This document shows, one piece after another, positions 1-9,024 of a DNA stretch of 64,000 nucleotides. How positions within the stretch are numbered: the stretch's first letter is position 1; every line of letters begins with the position of its first letter. The notes under the pieces were generated by a model. That model worked only from the letters and a program-made list of their open reading frames with translations, searched no databases and was not told where the DNA came from. The translations under genes and the position numbers were made by a program. Source of the DNA: Cycloclasticus sp. (GTDB lineage: Bacteria > Pseudomonadota > Gammaproteobacteria > Methylococcales > Cycloclasticaceae); contig JBFLJU010000001.1 of assembly GCA_040743155.1 (NCBI GenBank), positions 310,001 to 374,000 of the forward strand, read 5' to 3'.

Positions 1-20
1 TATCTAGCTTTAAAGCATGG

Positions 21-50
21 TTGCGGGCATCAAAAGTATAAAATTATGCT
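21..50 (+). promoter_or_regulatory. Candidate sigma-70 promoter of petABC
   Basis: TTGCGG at 21-26 and TATGCT at 45-50 are separated by 18 bases and precede petA by about 70 bases. The match to the consensus is only fair, and an overlapping TATAAA lies nearby. A GGAG ribosome site at 109-112 then serves the petA ATG. Predicted by eye only. Confidence 0.3.
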
Positions 51-118
51 AAAATTTCGCAGATAAGTGCTGTGCAAAAATTGTATACGCAATTTACGAT
101 GATTTTATGGAGATTTAG

Positions 119-712
119 ATGAGCGAACAGGTAGTAGATAAGCGCAGACGCCTTTTTTTAACGGCTGCAGCTACTGCGGTAACGGGTGTTGGTGCGGCTT
201 ATGTGGCAGTTCCATTCTTAGCGTCAATGAACCCAAGCGATCGTGCGAAAGCAGCGGGTGCTCCCGTTGAAGCTGATATTGCGAAGCTAGAACCAGGCCA
301 GTTAATTCGTGTTGAATGGCGTGGAAAACCAGTTTGGATTTTAAAGCGTACAAAAGAAATATTAGCTCAACTGGAAGAAATGACGGAGAAATTAAGAGAC
401 CCTGGTTCTAATGAATCCGAACAACCAGAATCATGTAAAAATGTTTCTCGTTCACTCAAGCCGGAAGTTTTTTTAGCGGTTGGTATCTGTACTCACCTAG
501 GTTGCTCTCCTACCTTTAGACCTGATGTAGCCCCAGAAGATTTAGGCCCTGATTGGCAAGGTGGTTTTTTCTGCCCGTGTCATGGATCTCGTTTTGATCT
601 GTCTGGTCGTGTATATGCTGGCGTGCCGGCACCATTGAACTTGGTTGTACCACCACACCAGTATTTAACAGATACCAGAATATTAATTGGTTCAGACGGA
701 GGGCAAGCATAA
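119..712 (+). CDS. petA: Ubiquinol-cytochrome c reductase, Rieske iron-sulfur subunit
   Basis: This is the Rieske [2Fe-2S] subunit of the cytochrome bc1 complex, which takes the first electron from ubiquinol on the periplasmic side. The 197-residue protein starts with a basic twin-arginine-like stretch (KRRR near residue 9) and one membrane helix at about 13-35. The two cluster-binding boxes are CTHLGC (124-129) and CPCHGS (152-157), giving ligands C124, H126, C152 and H155 and a disulfide C129-C154. The start has a GGAG site six bases upstream. It shares one base with the petB start, so the three pet genes form one translationally coupled operon. Confidence 0.97.
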   Translation: MSEQVVDKRRRLFLTAAATAVTGVGAAYVAVPFLASMNPSDRAKAAGAPVEADIAKLEPGQLIRVEWRGKPVWILKRTKEILAQLEEMTEKLRDPGSNESEQPESCKNVSRSLKPEVFLAVGICTHLGCSPTFRPDVAPEDLGPDWQGGFFCPCHGSRFDLSGRVYAGVPAPLNLVVPPHQYLTDTRILIGSDGGQA

Positions 713-1938
713 TGAGTGGCTTTTTGAAAAATGCATTAGGTTGGGTGGATGATCGTTTTCCGCTAACTAAAGTATGGAATGAACACCTTGCAGAATACTA
801 TGCGCCGAAAAACTTCAACTGGATGTATTACTTCGGTTCGTTGGCGATGTTGGTATTGGTAAACCAGATTATTACGGGTATTTTCTTAACGATTAACTAC
901 AAACCCGATGCGAAGTTAGCGTTTGATTCTGTTGAATACATCATGCGTGATGTTGAATGGGGTTGGTTAATCCGTTATATGCATTCGACCGGCGCATCAG
1001 CGTTTTTTATTGTGGTCTATTTGCATATGTTCCGTGGCTTAGTTTATGGCTCGTTTAAAAAACCTCGTGAATTAGTTTGGACATTTGGCATGATCATTTA
1101 TGTGGCGCTAATGGCTGAAGCATTCATGGGCTACTTACTGCCTTGGGGTCAGATGTCTTATTGGGGCGCGCAAGTTATTGTGTCCTTATTCGGTGCCATT
1201 CCATACGTGGGCGAAGACCTTGCACTATGGTTACGTGGCGATTACGTTATTTCTGATGCGACACTAAACCGCTTCTTTGCTTTCCACGTTATTGCTATCC
1301 CATTAGTGTTGGTTATATTGGTCTTTATGCACATTGTGGCCTTGCATGCTGTGGGTTCAAATAACCCAGAAGGTATTGAGATTAAAAAACACAAGGATGA
1401 TAAAGGGGTGCCTTTAGACGGTATTCCTTTCCACCCATATTATTCAGTTAAAGATTTAGTGGGTGTCGCAGTATTCTTGTTCATTTTTGCACTCATTATT
1501 TTCTATGTACCTGAAATGGGTGGTTACTTCTTGGAGCACGCAAACTTTATTCCTGCTGACCCACTAAAGACGCCAGAACACATTGCGCCAGTTTGGTACT
1601 TCACACCTTTCTATGCGGTATTGAGAGCGGTGCCTGATAAGTTCTTGGGCGTTGTTGCAATGGCGGGTGCGATTATTGTTTTATTCTTATTGCCTTGGCT
1701 AGACAGAGGGGTGAATAAATCTATACGTTATAGAGGCCCTGTGTTTAAAGCAGCTATTGTGGCATTTTGTATCAGCTTCATAGGTTTAGGCTACTTTGGG
1801 ATGCAACCAGTTACAACCGTGGGAACATGGTTCTCTAGGTTCTTCTCACTTGTTTATTTTGCATTCTTCTTATTGATGCCTTTTTATTCAAATATTGGCC
1901 AAGATAAATATGTTCCAGAGAGGGTAGAAGAGAAATGA
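712..1938 (+). CDS. petB: Cytochrome b subunit of the bc1 complex
   Basis: This is the di-haem, quinol-oxidising and quinone-reducing membrane subunit of complex III. It has 408 residues and about eight or nine predicted helices, and carries both cytochrome b domains in one chain. Haem-ligand candidates are H91 and H105 on one helix and H192 and H207 on another. The Qo loop reads PVWY instead of the mitochondrial PEWY, a variant I recall from beta- and gammaproteobacteria, so it is not anomalous. The start overlaps the petA stop (TAATG), and the stop overlaps the petC start (ATGA). Confidence 0.97.
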   Translation: MSGFLKNALGWVDDRFPLTKVWNEHLAEYYAPKNFNWMYYFGSLAMLVLVNQIITGIFLTINYKPDAKLAFDSVEYIMRDVEWGWLIRYMHSTGASAFFIVVYLHMFRGLVYGSFKKPRELVWTFGMIIYVALMAEAFMGYLLPWGQMSYWGAQVIVSLFGAIPYVGEDLALWLRGDYVISDATLNRFFAFHVIAIPLVLVILVFMHIVALHAVGSNNPEGIEIKKHKDDKGVPLDGIPFHPYYSVKDLVGVAVFLFIFALIIFYVPEMGGYFLEHANFIPADPLKTPEHIAPVWYFTPFYAVLRAVPDKFLGVVAMAGAIIVLFLLPWLDRGVNKSIRYRGPVFKAAIVAFCISFIGLGYFGMQPVTTVGTWFSRFFSLVYFAFFLLMPFYSNIGQDKYVPERVEEK

Positions 1939-2672
1939 GAAAACTAAGTATAGTTTTATTGGTATTGTTCTCGTCGCAGTTATATGCGGCTGGTGGACAT
2001 ATTGAACTTCAGTCAGCAACAATAGACCTGAATAACAAAGCGTCTTTACAAAGGGGTGCTAAATACTTTGTGAACTATTGTTTAAGTTGCCATTCAGCCA
2101 AGCAACTTAGGTATTCAAGAATGGCAAAAGACTTAGAGATTTCGCCAGAATTGGTAGAGCTAAACCTAATGTTCACTGGTGATAAAATATTTGATGGGAT
2201 GACGATATCAATGCGTCCTGAAGATGCAGAAAAATGGTTTGGTGTTAACCCGCCAGATTTATCTCTGATTGCACGTTCTCGTGGTCCGGACTGGTTATAT
2301 ACCTACCTCAAAAGTTTCTATATAGATGAGGAGCGTCCATTTGGTGTCGATAATGCGCTGTTCCCTAAAGTAGGTATGCCTCATGTGTTAGCGGATCTTC
2401 AAGGCTTACAAAAAGCTGTCTATATAGATGTAGAGAATGAAGATGGTACTGTAAAAAAAGTGATGGATCGACTAGAAATTGAGAAACCGGGTCGAATGAA
2501 CGAGAGAGAATACGATAAGGCGATGAATGACCTTGTTAATTTCATGACTTATATGGGTGAACCAGCAAAACTAGAACGCCAACGACTTGGCTGGAAAGTG
2601 TTGGCATTTATCTTGGTGATGATGGGTGTATTCTACTTATTGAAGAAAGAGTATTGGAAAGATATCCATTAG
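1935..2672 (+). CDS. petC: Cytochrome c1 subunit of the bc1 complex
   Basis: This is the haem-c subunit that passes electrons from the Rieske protein to periplasmic cytochrome c. A cleavable signal peptide ends near residue 18 (LYA-AGG). The haem attachment motif CLSCH is at 49-53, and a C-terminal anchor helix lies at about 220-237, followed by a basic tail. The length of 245 residues is normal for a proteobacterial cytochrome c1. It overlaps petB by four bases. A strong terminator follows at 2696-2729, so the petABC transcript probably ends there. Confidence 0.96.
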   Translation: MRKLSIVLLVLFSSQLYAAGGHIELQSATIDLNNKASLQRGAKYFVNYCLSCHSAKQLRYSRMAKDLEISPELVELNLMFTGDKIFDGMTISMRPEDAEKWFGVNPPDLSLIARSRGPDWLYTYLKSFYIDEERPFGVDNALFPKVGMPHVLADLQGLQKAVYIDVENEDGTVKKVMDRLEIEKPGRMNEREYDKAMNDLVNFMTYMGEPAKLERQRLGWKVLAFILVMMGVFYLLKKEYWKDIH

Positions 2673-2695
2673 TAAGACAAATAAGCTTTAAAGTT

Positions 2696-2729
2696 AAAGA
2701 GCTTTGTGCAAAACGCAAAGCTCTTTTTT
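2696..2729 (+). terminator. Rho-independent terminator after petABC
   Basis: The 11-base arm at 2696-2706 pairs perfectly with 2716-2726 around a nine-base loop and runs into six T residues (2724-2729). It lies 23 bases after the petC stop and ends before the sspA ATG, which argues that sspA has its own promoter or depends on readthrough. Confidence 0.85.
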
Positions 2730-2753
2730 ACATTTAATAAAACGGAAAAAACG

Positions 2754-3401
2754 ATGATAAACGCACTTAATAGAAAATCAATCATGACACTTTTTGCAGA
2801 CCCAGTGTGTCACTACAGTCATAGGGCGCGCTTCATTTTGCGTGAGAAAAGTGCTTCTGCTGATGTTGAGTTTGTAGATGGCAAAGAGTTCCCAGAAGAC
2901 CTACAAGAACTCAACCCATATGGAACGTTACCGATCCTAATTGATAGAGATTTAGCATTGTTCAATTCCAGAATTATTATGGAATACCTAGATGAGCGTT
3001 TTCCTCATCCGCCTTTATATCCTATTGATCCAGTTTCAAGAGCGCGTTCACGCCTATTAATTCACCGTATTGATCAGGACTGGTATACATTATTGGACGA
3101 CATTATTAATGCAGGTGAGAAGAAAGCCGCTAAAGCAAAAAAATTGCTTAGGGAAAATTTGATTGCTGCCGTGCCATTGTTCGAAGCAAATAAATACTTT
3201 TTAAGTGATGACTTTACATTGGTAGACGGTGTGTTGGCTCCTTTATTATGGCGCTTACCACTCTATGGTATTGAGTTACCTAAGGAAGCAAAAGCGATTA
3301 CTGACTATGTTGCACTTGTCACTAAGCGTGAAACATTCCAAGAAAGCATGAGCAAAGAAGAGATTGATATGATGGAAAGCCACTTGTTAATGGCCTCTTA
3401 A
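2754..3401 (+). CDS. sspA: Stringent starvation protein A
   Basis: SspA is an RNA-polymerase-associated protein with a glutathione-transferase fold that affects transcription in stationary phase and stress. The N-terminal thioredoxin-like half begins KSIMTLFADP and lines up with E. coli SspA; the helical half follows. The ATG at 2754 is chosen over an in-frame GTG at 2706 because the GTG sits inside the terminator hairpin, and 2754 gives the family's N-terminus. The product is 215 residues, close to E. coli SspA. sspB follows after six bases, and the bc1-sspAB gene order is common in proteobacteria. Confidence 0.93.
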   Translation: MINALNRKSIMTLFADPVCHYSHRARFILREKSASADVEFVDGKEFPEDLQELNPYGTLPILIDRDLALFNSRIIMEYLDERFPHPPLYPIDPVSRARSRLLIHRIDQDWYTLLDDIINAGEKKAAKAKKLLRENLIAAVPLFEANKYFLSDDFTLVDGVLAPLLWRLPLYGIELPKEAKAITDYVALVTKRETFQESMSKEEIDMMESHLLMAS

Positions 3402-3407
3402 CTCTAC

Positions 3408-3797
3408 ATGACTCCTCTGAAACCCTACCTCGTTCGCTCGCTGCATGAGTGGATACTAGAAAATGGTATGACACCATACTTACTGGTGGATGCAAATTAT
3501 GAAGGTGTTATTGTACCAACGGCTTATGTATCCGATGACAGAATAATTTTAAATACACACCCTTCTGCCATCCAAGATTGGGTTATAGATAACGAGGCTA
3601 TATCATTTTCTGCAAGGTTCTCAGGTCGACCTGAGAACCTATATGTTCCTATCAATGCAATATTGGCAACATATGCAAAAGAAAATGGTAAAGGCATGAT
3701 GTTTGATGAGCACTTCGAAGATGATGTGCCGCCGGATCCTCAAGATTCAGCGCCAAAAGTGACAGCAAAAAAACCTGTTCTAAGAATAGTTAAGTAA
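3408..3797 (+). CDS. sspB: Stringent starvation protein B, ClpXP adaptor
   Basis: SspB delivers ssrA-tagged and other substrates to the ClpXP protease. The 129-residue protein has the family layout: an N-terminal substrate-binding domain (about 1-105, with an FSARFSGRP strand near 65), an acidic linker (DEHFEDDVPPDPQ), and a short basic C-terminal tail ending KPVLRIVK that corresponds to the ClpX-binding peptide. It lies six bases after sspA and is almost certainly co-transcribed with it. Confidence 0.93.
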   Translation: MTPLKPYLVRSLHEWILENGMTPYLLVDANYEGVIVPTAYVSDDRIILNTHPSAIQDWVIDNEAISFSARFSGRPENLYVPINAILATYAKENGKGMMFDEHFEDDVPPDPQDSAPKVTAKKPVLRIVK

Positions 3798-3889
3798 TTT
3801 GATTTATCCACAAATTTTATGAACTTTTCATCTGCTGTCAAATCAAACTCGGAAGAATTAGAAACGTAAATAAAAATTAAAGTAATCAA

Positions 3890-4270
3890 ATGACAGCATC
3901 TGATAAAAAAATCACTATAGTTTTCTTTGTATTGTTCATTATTTCATCGTTATTTTTCTTTGATGTTGTACGTATTGATATGGAAGATGAAACGAAGTCT
4001 TATCCAGTATTTGTCTCTGGGGAACCAGCAGATATGCCGGTTATAGAGGAGCGTTTTGGAGTAGTTGAAGCGGCCTTATGCAGCACGACTAAGAAGGGTG
4101 AAAAGATTGTTAGGCTAGCGGCAATTTCAGTATTACAACATGCGGTGGATGATCTTGGCGGTAATGGGATTATTGAGCTAGTGACAAGTTATGGTAAACA
4201 CAATGACTTACATAAAGACTGCCCATATGGCGTAGCTGTCCAGGGTACGGCAGTACTATTTACTGATTAA
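3890..4270 (+). CDS. Membrane-anchored small protein, possibly RcsF/YbjQ-like fold
   Basis: The 126-residue protein is not firmly recognised. It has one N-terminal hydrophobic segment (residues 9-26) and a soluble part expected in the periplasm. The stretch from about 55 to 124 (VVEAALCSTT, a helix with ISVLQHAVDDLGGNGIIELV, then CPYGVAVQGTAVLF) has the strand-helix-strand layout and paired Cys (C57, C108) that remind me of RcsF and YbjQ-type domains. That resemblance is a visual impression only. It lies alone between sspB and the DUF523 gene, with about 90 bases of spacer upstream. Confidence 0.55.
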   Translation: MTASDKKITIVFFVLFIISSLFFFDVVRIDMEDETKSYPVFVSGEPADMPVIEERFGVVEAALCSTTKKGEKIVRLAAISVLQHAVDDLGGNGIIELVTSYGKHNDLHKDCPYGVAVQGTAVLFTD

Positions 4271-4295
4271 CCTTTGTATTTAGTCAGCAAAAAAG

Positions 4296-4997
4296 GTGCA
4301 TTCGTTACCTATTAGAATTGGAATTAGCCGGTGCTTAATCGGTGATTCTGTTCGATATGATGGCGCAAACAAGTACTCAAAAATTTGTTGTACTGAACTC
4401 TCGAAGGGCTTTCAGTTAATTCCTATCTGCCCAGAGGTGGGTGCTGGTCTTTCTGTTCCAAGACCGCCGGTCGAGCTTATTCAGCATATTGATGGCACTA
4501 AAGTAATAGGGCGAGATGATTCCTCTATTGATGTCACGGATAAGTTGATTAGATTTTTCGATAGCCAAGTACCAGTATTAAATTCACTGGCAGGGTTTGT
4601 ACTAACGCCTCGTTCGCCAAGTTGTGGTTTAACGACGGTACCTATTAAATCTCCCAACGGCCGGCTACTTAGTAAAACCGGTAATGGTTTTTTTACGACA
4701 TCACTGATCAATCATTTTCCCTATTTACCTCTTATTGAAGAGCCTTTTTTGGCTGATCAGCGTGAGTTGTTATTGTTCCAAATCCGCGTTATCTTCTATT
4801 ACCTTATTCATCAGAATATACTGTTTTGCAATCAGTTCACCGAGCATGTTATTTGTGACAAATTACTGACTAACATAGACGTCGGGGATTCTAAAAACAA
4901 GAAAATGATTACCCTTAACACTTTACTAACTGGCATGAACAGCGAACAGTTAGATCCCTTATTAAATATATTAAGAGAGCGCCTAAATGACAAATAA
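4296..4997 (+). CDS. DUF523 family protein
   Basis: The N-terminal ~150 residues match the DUF523 family: ISRCLIGDSVRYDG at 9-22, ICPEVGAGLSVPRPPVEL around residues 45-62, and SPSCGL near 107, with the conserved Cys residues typical of this group. The biochemical function is not established. The C-terminal ~80 residues are helical and may be a shortened DUF1722-like extension, since the two domains often occur together. The start is a GTG preceded immediately by an A/G-rich stretch (AAAAAAGG); no better ATG gives the conserved N-terminus. The stop overlaps the next gene by 11 bases, so the two are probably coupled. Confidence 0.75.
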   Translation: MHSLPIRIGISRCLIGDSVRYDGANKYSKICCTELSKGFQLIPICPEVGAGLSVPRPPVELIQHIDGTKVIGRDDSSIDVTDKLIRFFDSQVPVLNSLAGFVLTPRSPSCGLTTVPIKSPNGRLLSKTGNGFFTTSLINHFPYLPLIEEPFLADQRELLLFQIRVIFYYLIHQNILFCNQFTEHVICDKLLTNIDVGDSKNKKMITLNTLLTGMNSEQLDPLLNILRERLNDK

Positions 4998-6528
4998 CCC
5001 TTCTTTAATCGATGCCTTTAATGCCGCTGCTGATGAATATGCGGATTGTGAGTCTGTGATTGAAAATGATCAATCGTATACCTTCGCAGAGCTAAAAACT
5101 GCCTCTGATAAATTCGCTGTTGGCCTACTTAGGCAGGGTATTGAAAAGGGTGATAGGGTTGCACTTTACTGTATTAATAGCGTTGAATTTGCCGTTGCCT
5201 ATATGGGTATCGTTAAATCGGGTGCGGTGGTGGTGCCGATCAACCTGCTTCAAAAACCAGCTGAAGTTATTTATATAATGAATAATGCAGAGGTGAAAGC
5301 CTTGGTTTATCACGATAGCTTTCGGGCTAATGTGGATGAGATTATTCCGGCGTTAACGATACCTATTTTGAGTGTTCAAATAAGTTCAGTTCAAAGTGAA
5401 TCGAGTGATTGGCTGCAATTGTTTGAAAATGATGGTTTACTTCCAGCTGTAACAATTGATGTGGAAAACGATTTAGTTGCAATTTTGTATACCTCGGGTA
5501 CGACCGGTAAACCAAAGGGTGCGATGTTGACACACCACAATTTGGTGACCAATACCGCCAGTGTATTTCAGGCGATGAAATGGCAAGCTGGCAAGGAAGT
5601 AGTCACCTTAGTATTACCAATGTTTCACGCCTTTGCAGCAACCGTTGGTATGTTAACGCCACTGACGCACGGTTGTAGCTTTGTTCCTATCGCAAAATTT
5701 GAGCCGGATAAATTACTGAAGATAATTAAAAAAACCAACAGCAGCGTTTTTCTCGGGGTTCCCAGTATGTACAACGTATTATTGAATACCAAAGACGACA
5801 AGAAGAGTCACTTTGGCTCAATAAAGCTCTGTATATCGGGTGGTGCCTCGATGCCCGTGGATGTGATGAATCGTTTTGAAGAGAAATTTGGTGTAGCTAT
5901 TTATGAAGGTGATGGGCCGACAGAGTGCTCTCCTGTTACCTGTGTTAATCCTGTCGGTGGTGTTCGAAAAATAGGAACGGTTGGTTTACCAGTGCCGAAC
6001 GTTGAAATGAAAATTTTAGATGAGAGCGGCAAAGAAATGGCTCGCGGTGAGATTGGCGAAATAGCCGTAAGAGGCGACAGCGTTATGAAGGGTTATTGGA
6101 AACAACCCGAAGCCACAGCAGAATCATTTGTTGATGACTGGTTTTTGACCGGCGACTTAGGAAATGAGGATGAAGAGGGTTACTTCAGCATTCTTGACCG
6201 TAAAAAAGACATGGTTATTGTCAATGGGATGAATGTTTATCCTAGAATTATTGAAGAAGTGCTTTATCGTTTTGACTCGGTATTAGAAGCCGCGGTGATT
6301 GGACACAGCGACAAACTACACGGTGAAATACCTGTTGCTTATATCGTGTTAAAAGATGGGTTTGAAGCTGATTCAGCAGATATAAGGCGGTGGTGCCGAG
6401 AACACTTGGGAAGCTACGAGGTGCCAAGAAAAGTAGTGTTTATGGACGCCTTACCAAAGAATGGGGCAGGCAAAATAGTTAAACGTGTACTCAATAAGCA
6501 AGGCGAAGTAGAACGAGGAGTTCAGTGA
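4987..6528 (+). CDS. AMP-dependent acyl-CoA synthetase (fatty-acid CoA ligase family)
   Basis: This enzyme should activate a carboxylic acid to its CoA thioester via an acyl-adenylate. The 513 residues show the adenylate-forming motifs: YTSGTTGKPKG at 168-178 (phosphate loop), GPTECSPV near 315, the TGDLG hinge region with DRKKDMVIVNGMNVYP, and the C-terminal catalytic lysine in GAGKIVKR. It resembles medium- or long-chain FadD-like ligases, but the chain length cannot be read from sequence. It overlaps the DUF523 gene by 11 bases. It could feed acids derived from hydrocarbon oxidation into beta-oxidation. Confidence 0.9.
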   Translation: MTNNPSLIDAFNAAADEYADCESVIENDQSYTFAELKTASDKFAVGLLRQGIEKGDRVALYCINSVEFAVAYMGIVKSGAVVVPINLLQKPAEVIYIMNNAEVKALVYHDSFRANVDEIIPALTIPILSVQISSVQSESSDWLQLFENDGLLPAVTIDVENDLVAILYTSGTTGKPKGAMLTHHNLVTNTASVFQAMKWQAGKEVVTLVLPMFHAFAATVGMLTPLTHGCSFVPIAKFEPDKLLKIIKKTNSSVFLGVPSMYNVLLNTKDDKKSHFGSIKLCISGGASMPVDVMNRFEEKFGVAIYEGDGPTECSPVTCVNPVGGVRKIGTVGLPVPNVEMKILDESGKEMARGEIGEIAVRGDSVMKGYWKQPEATAESFVDDWFLTGDLGNEDEEGYFSILDRKKDMVIVNGMNVYPRIIEEVLYRFDSVLEAAVIGHSDKLHGEIPVAYIVLKDGFEADSADIRRWCREHLGSYEVPRKVVFMDALPKNGAGKIVKRVLNKQGEVERGVQ

Positions 6529-6533
6529 GCTAA

Positions 6534-6866
6534 ATGCTGATTGAAGCTGTTGATGTTGATTTTTGGCGTGAGGAAAATATTCTTACGATCTGGCAAGCAG
6601 CTTTTTTGATGAATAACATTGAACCGTGGGATGAGCCTATTTCGAGTAATGCTAAAGTACCGAAAAAAGTGGAAGAAATGCGAGGCAGATTGTTGGCAGA
6701 TATCCCTCATTACGAAACAGGTCAAATCTTCGCTCAGCAAGGCTGGTCTTGCAAAATGCAACGTCCAGCACAGCTATCGGGCTATTATTTTAGCCGTGAA
6801 GCACTGATAGAATGGGCTAACGATAATTTTTCGGTGCCTAAAATACCTTTATTTATAGTCAAATAA
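6534..6866 (+). CDS. Unrecognised 110-residue protein
   Basis: I do not recognise a family. The protein is soluble, with no signal or membrane segment, a tryptophan- and acidic-rich N-terminus (VDFWREENILTIWQAAFLMNNIEPW), a basic middle with KVPKKVEEMR, and a C-terminal segment YYFSREALIEWANDNF. The latter looks like the end of a small helical, possibly nucleic-acid-binding, domain. It begins five bases after the acyl-CoA synthetase stop and ends seven bases from the convergent NosR-like gene. The same DNA has a second, shorter frame (6619-6807), but this frame is longer and better placed. Confidence 0.6.
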   Translation: MLIEAVDVDFWREENILTIWQAAFLMNNIEPWDEPISSNAKVPKKVEEMRGRLLADIPHYETGQIFAQQGWSCKMQRPAQLSGYYFSREALIEWANDNFSVPKIPLFIVK

Positions 6867-6873
6867 GCGGTGG

Positions 6874-9024
6874 CTATTTCAATTCCACGAACTGCTTTCT
6901 AGCGCGTTTCTTTTGCAGCATAACCGGTGCGCACTGGTGTTCGTCATTATAAATAACAAGACATTCAAGGCATTGAATGCACTCGTTGTAATCAACTTTA
7001 CCTACCTTTGAAATAGCCTTGATTTCGCAGCGAACCGTACAAACTTGGCAAGGTTTGCCGCAATCGTCACGACGGTCTAACCATTCAAAGAGATGGAACC
7101 GGCCTAACATAGCCAGCCCAGCGCCCAGTGGACACACGTAACGGCAATAGAATTTATGAATAAACATACCGATGGCTAACAAGCTAACGGCAAATGCTAC
7201 AAAGTACCATTCACGGTCAAAGACTAATGTAATGCTGGTTTTAAAGGGTTCAACTTCCGACAGTGTTTGCGCCAAACCCAAGTCGTAAAAACAAATAGCC
7301 GATAGCCCTATAACTATTAGGTATTTCAGCTTTTGTAGTACACGATGTACCGGTTCTTTGATCTTAATTTGGGGGAATTTTAAGACCTTACCTACCCAGG
7401 CGAGCATCTCTTGAAGTGCGCCAAAAGGACATAGCCAACCACAAAATACCCCGCGGCCCCAAATAAACAGGGTTACAAAGGTATACGTCCAAATGATGAA
7501 AAGCACAGGGTCGAGTAAGAAAAGATCAAGCTTAAAACCATCTTGTAGCGATAATAAAACGGTGTAAATGTTCACCACAGATAGTTGCCCTTGGGCATAA
7601 AATCCAATAAAAAACAGGGTGAATAAAAGGAATGCCCAGCGACTGTATTTAACAACCTTGGGGTGCTTGGACAGGGAACGTTGTTTGATAAAGATTAGCG
7701 TTAGCAAAATGAGTGAAACAATGGTGATGCTAATTTCCATTACCCTAGAATTCCATAAACGCTTCCAGATTGGGATACGTTCTTCTTCAATAATCTCTGG
7801 TTTGTAGAAAAGTTCGGCCGGCAATTGATGAGCGCTTTTCTGGTTAATGTTATCGCCAAGAAGGTAGTTTTGGCGTAAATCGTAATTTAGTTGAATGGTG
7901 AGTTCTTTCGATGGATCAAAGCCTGCGTTGCCTTTGATTTTTAGTAACCTAAAATTAGGCAAGTCAGGCACGCTTTCAGCTAGGTTTTTATCGTAATAGC
8001 GGTAAAAAGCCATGTCTCTAATTAACAGCGGCAGTTCATTTTGGTATAAAGATAATCGCGTTGGTATTTTTCCCGGTCTGAAATCATCTTCTAGGTAATC
8101 GTACGGCCCTGTAGACATCACCCCGATGATATGTTCGCCGGGTTTGGTGGATTCTAATAAACGCGCGTAATCTTGCTCACCCAGTAAATTTCTGCCGATA
8201 ATAGGTGCGTTTAAATATGCGTAATAAATGTCGGATACAACGGTTAAGTCAGGATCATCAAAGCCATGGTTGGGGTAATCGGTTAGCTCTCTTCCTAAGG
8301 CTGTTTCCAGCTGCTCTCGGCTAACAAGCCAGTGCCCCACTAGTTTCTTGTCTAATAATTGTTGCCAGTTAAGTGGCTCGAATAAATCCATTTTTGGTAA
8401 CGAAGCTGTGTCTTGCACAAACTTACCTAAGACTTTTCGAGCGACCTCTAAGGCGGCAGTCAGTAAAGTATCGTTTGCAGCAATGACCGAGACAGTGGCC
8501 TTAGTGACGCCATCAAAGATCAAACTGCCTTCACCAGTAGAGGAAACCGAACGTGAGCGACTACTATCAACGATGATACGTTCTGACACACTGTGACCGG
8601 GGTATTGATCAAGAAATTTTTCTAATGCTTGAGGCCCCAGACCGTGCATAAAAATGGGTTCGTGTTGGAAGAGCACGCGCACCCCCATGATTTGCCCCTC
8701 GTTATCAATGCCGATCAGTAAATTAATGATGTCGCCAGCAAAGCCTTGAATTTGAATAAAGTCTTTACTCTCGAAGGCATATCCCTCCTGTTGAAAGGCA
8801 ACATAAATAGGCCAGACGTGCGTTTTAGGGTCCTTTTTATCAATGCGTGTGGCATTAGGGAAAATCTCTTTAATAAGGCCCTCAATCCTGCCATTAACGA
8901 GAGTACTTTTAGTAAACGAGTTTGTACCCATGTCGGGCGCCTCTTCAGCTAAGACAGGGCCTCCCGTGAATAAGCAAAAGATAAAGGTAAAAAGTAGCTG
9001 TTTATAATTATTATTAGAAAGCAT
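6874..9024 (-). CDS. NosR/NirI-family flavo-iron-sulfur membrane protein
   Basis: The 716-residue protein has a signal peptide (1-26) and a periplasmic FMN-binding domain at about 90-195. The flavin-attachment region is DGVTKATVSV (171-180), which resembles the NosR Thr site. A long periplasmic linker follows, then about five or six helices starting near residue 430. Two CxxxCP motifs (FCGWLCP and YCRYVCP) lie between helices, with a C-terminal Cys-rich region (CGKPCQVCTVRC, CIQCLECL) that can hold [4Fe-4S] clusters. NosR supports nitrous oxide reductase and NirI nitrite reductase, probably as electron donors. No nosZ, nosDFY or nir gene is adjacent, so the partner here is unknown. Confidence 0.88.
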   Translation of the reverse strand: MLSNNNYKQLLFTFIFCLFTGGPVLAEEAPDMGTNSFTKSTLVNGRIEGLIKEIFPNATRIDKKDPKTHVWPIYVAFQQEGYAFESKDFIQIQGFAGDIINLLIGIDNEGQIMGVRVLFQHEPIFMHGLGPQALEKFLDQYPGHSVSERIIVDSSRSRSVSSTGEGSLIFDGVTKATVSVIAANDTLLTAALEVARKVLGKFVQDTASLPKMDLFEPLNWQQLLDKKLVGHWLVSREQLETALGRELTDYPNHGFDDPDLTVVSDIYYAYLNAPIIGRNLLGEQDYARLLESTKPGEHIIGVMSTGPYDYLEDDFRPGKIPTRLSLYQNELPLLIRDMAFYRYYDKNLAESVPDLPNFRLLKIKGNAGFDPSKELTIQLNYDLRQNYLLGDNINQKSAHQLPAELFYKPEIIEEERIPIWKRLWNSRVMEISITIVSLILLTLIFIKQRSLSKHPKVVKYSRWAFLLFTLFFIGFYAQGQLSVVNIYTVLLSLQDGFKLDLFLLDPVLFIIWTYTFVTLFIWGRGVFCGWLCPFGALQEMLAWVGKVLKFPQIKIKEPVHRVLQKLKYLIVIGLSAICFYDLGLAQTLSEVEPFKTSITLVFDREWYFVAFAVSLLAIGMFIHKFYCRYVCPLGAGLAMLGRFHLFEWLDRRDDCGKPCQVCTVRCEIKAISKVGKVDYNECIQCLECLVIYNDEHQCAPVMLQKKRARKQFVELK

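Noticed and set aside
2706-2753. Longer sspA start at GTG 2706
   Set aside because: It lies inside the terminator hairpin of the upstream operon and adds residues not seen in SspA.
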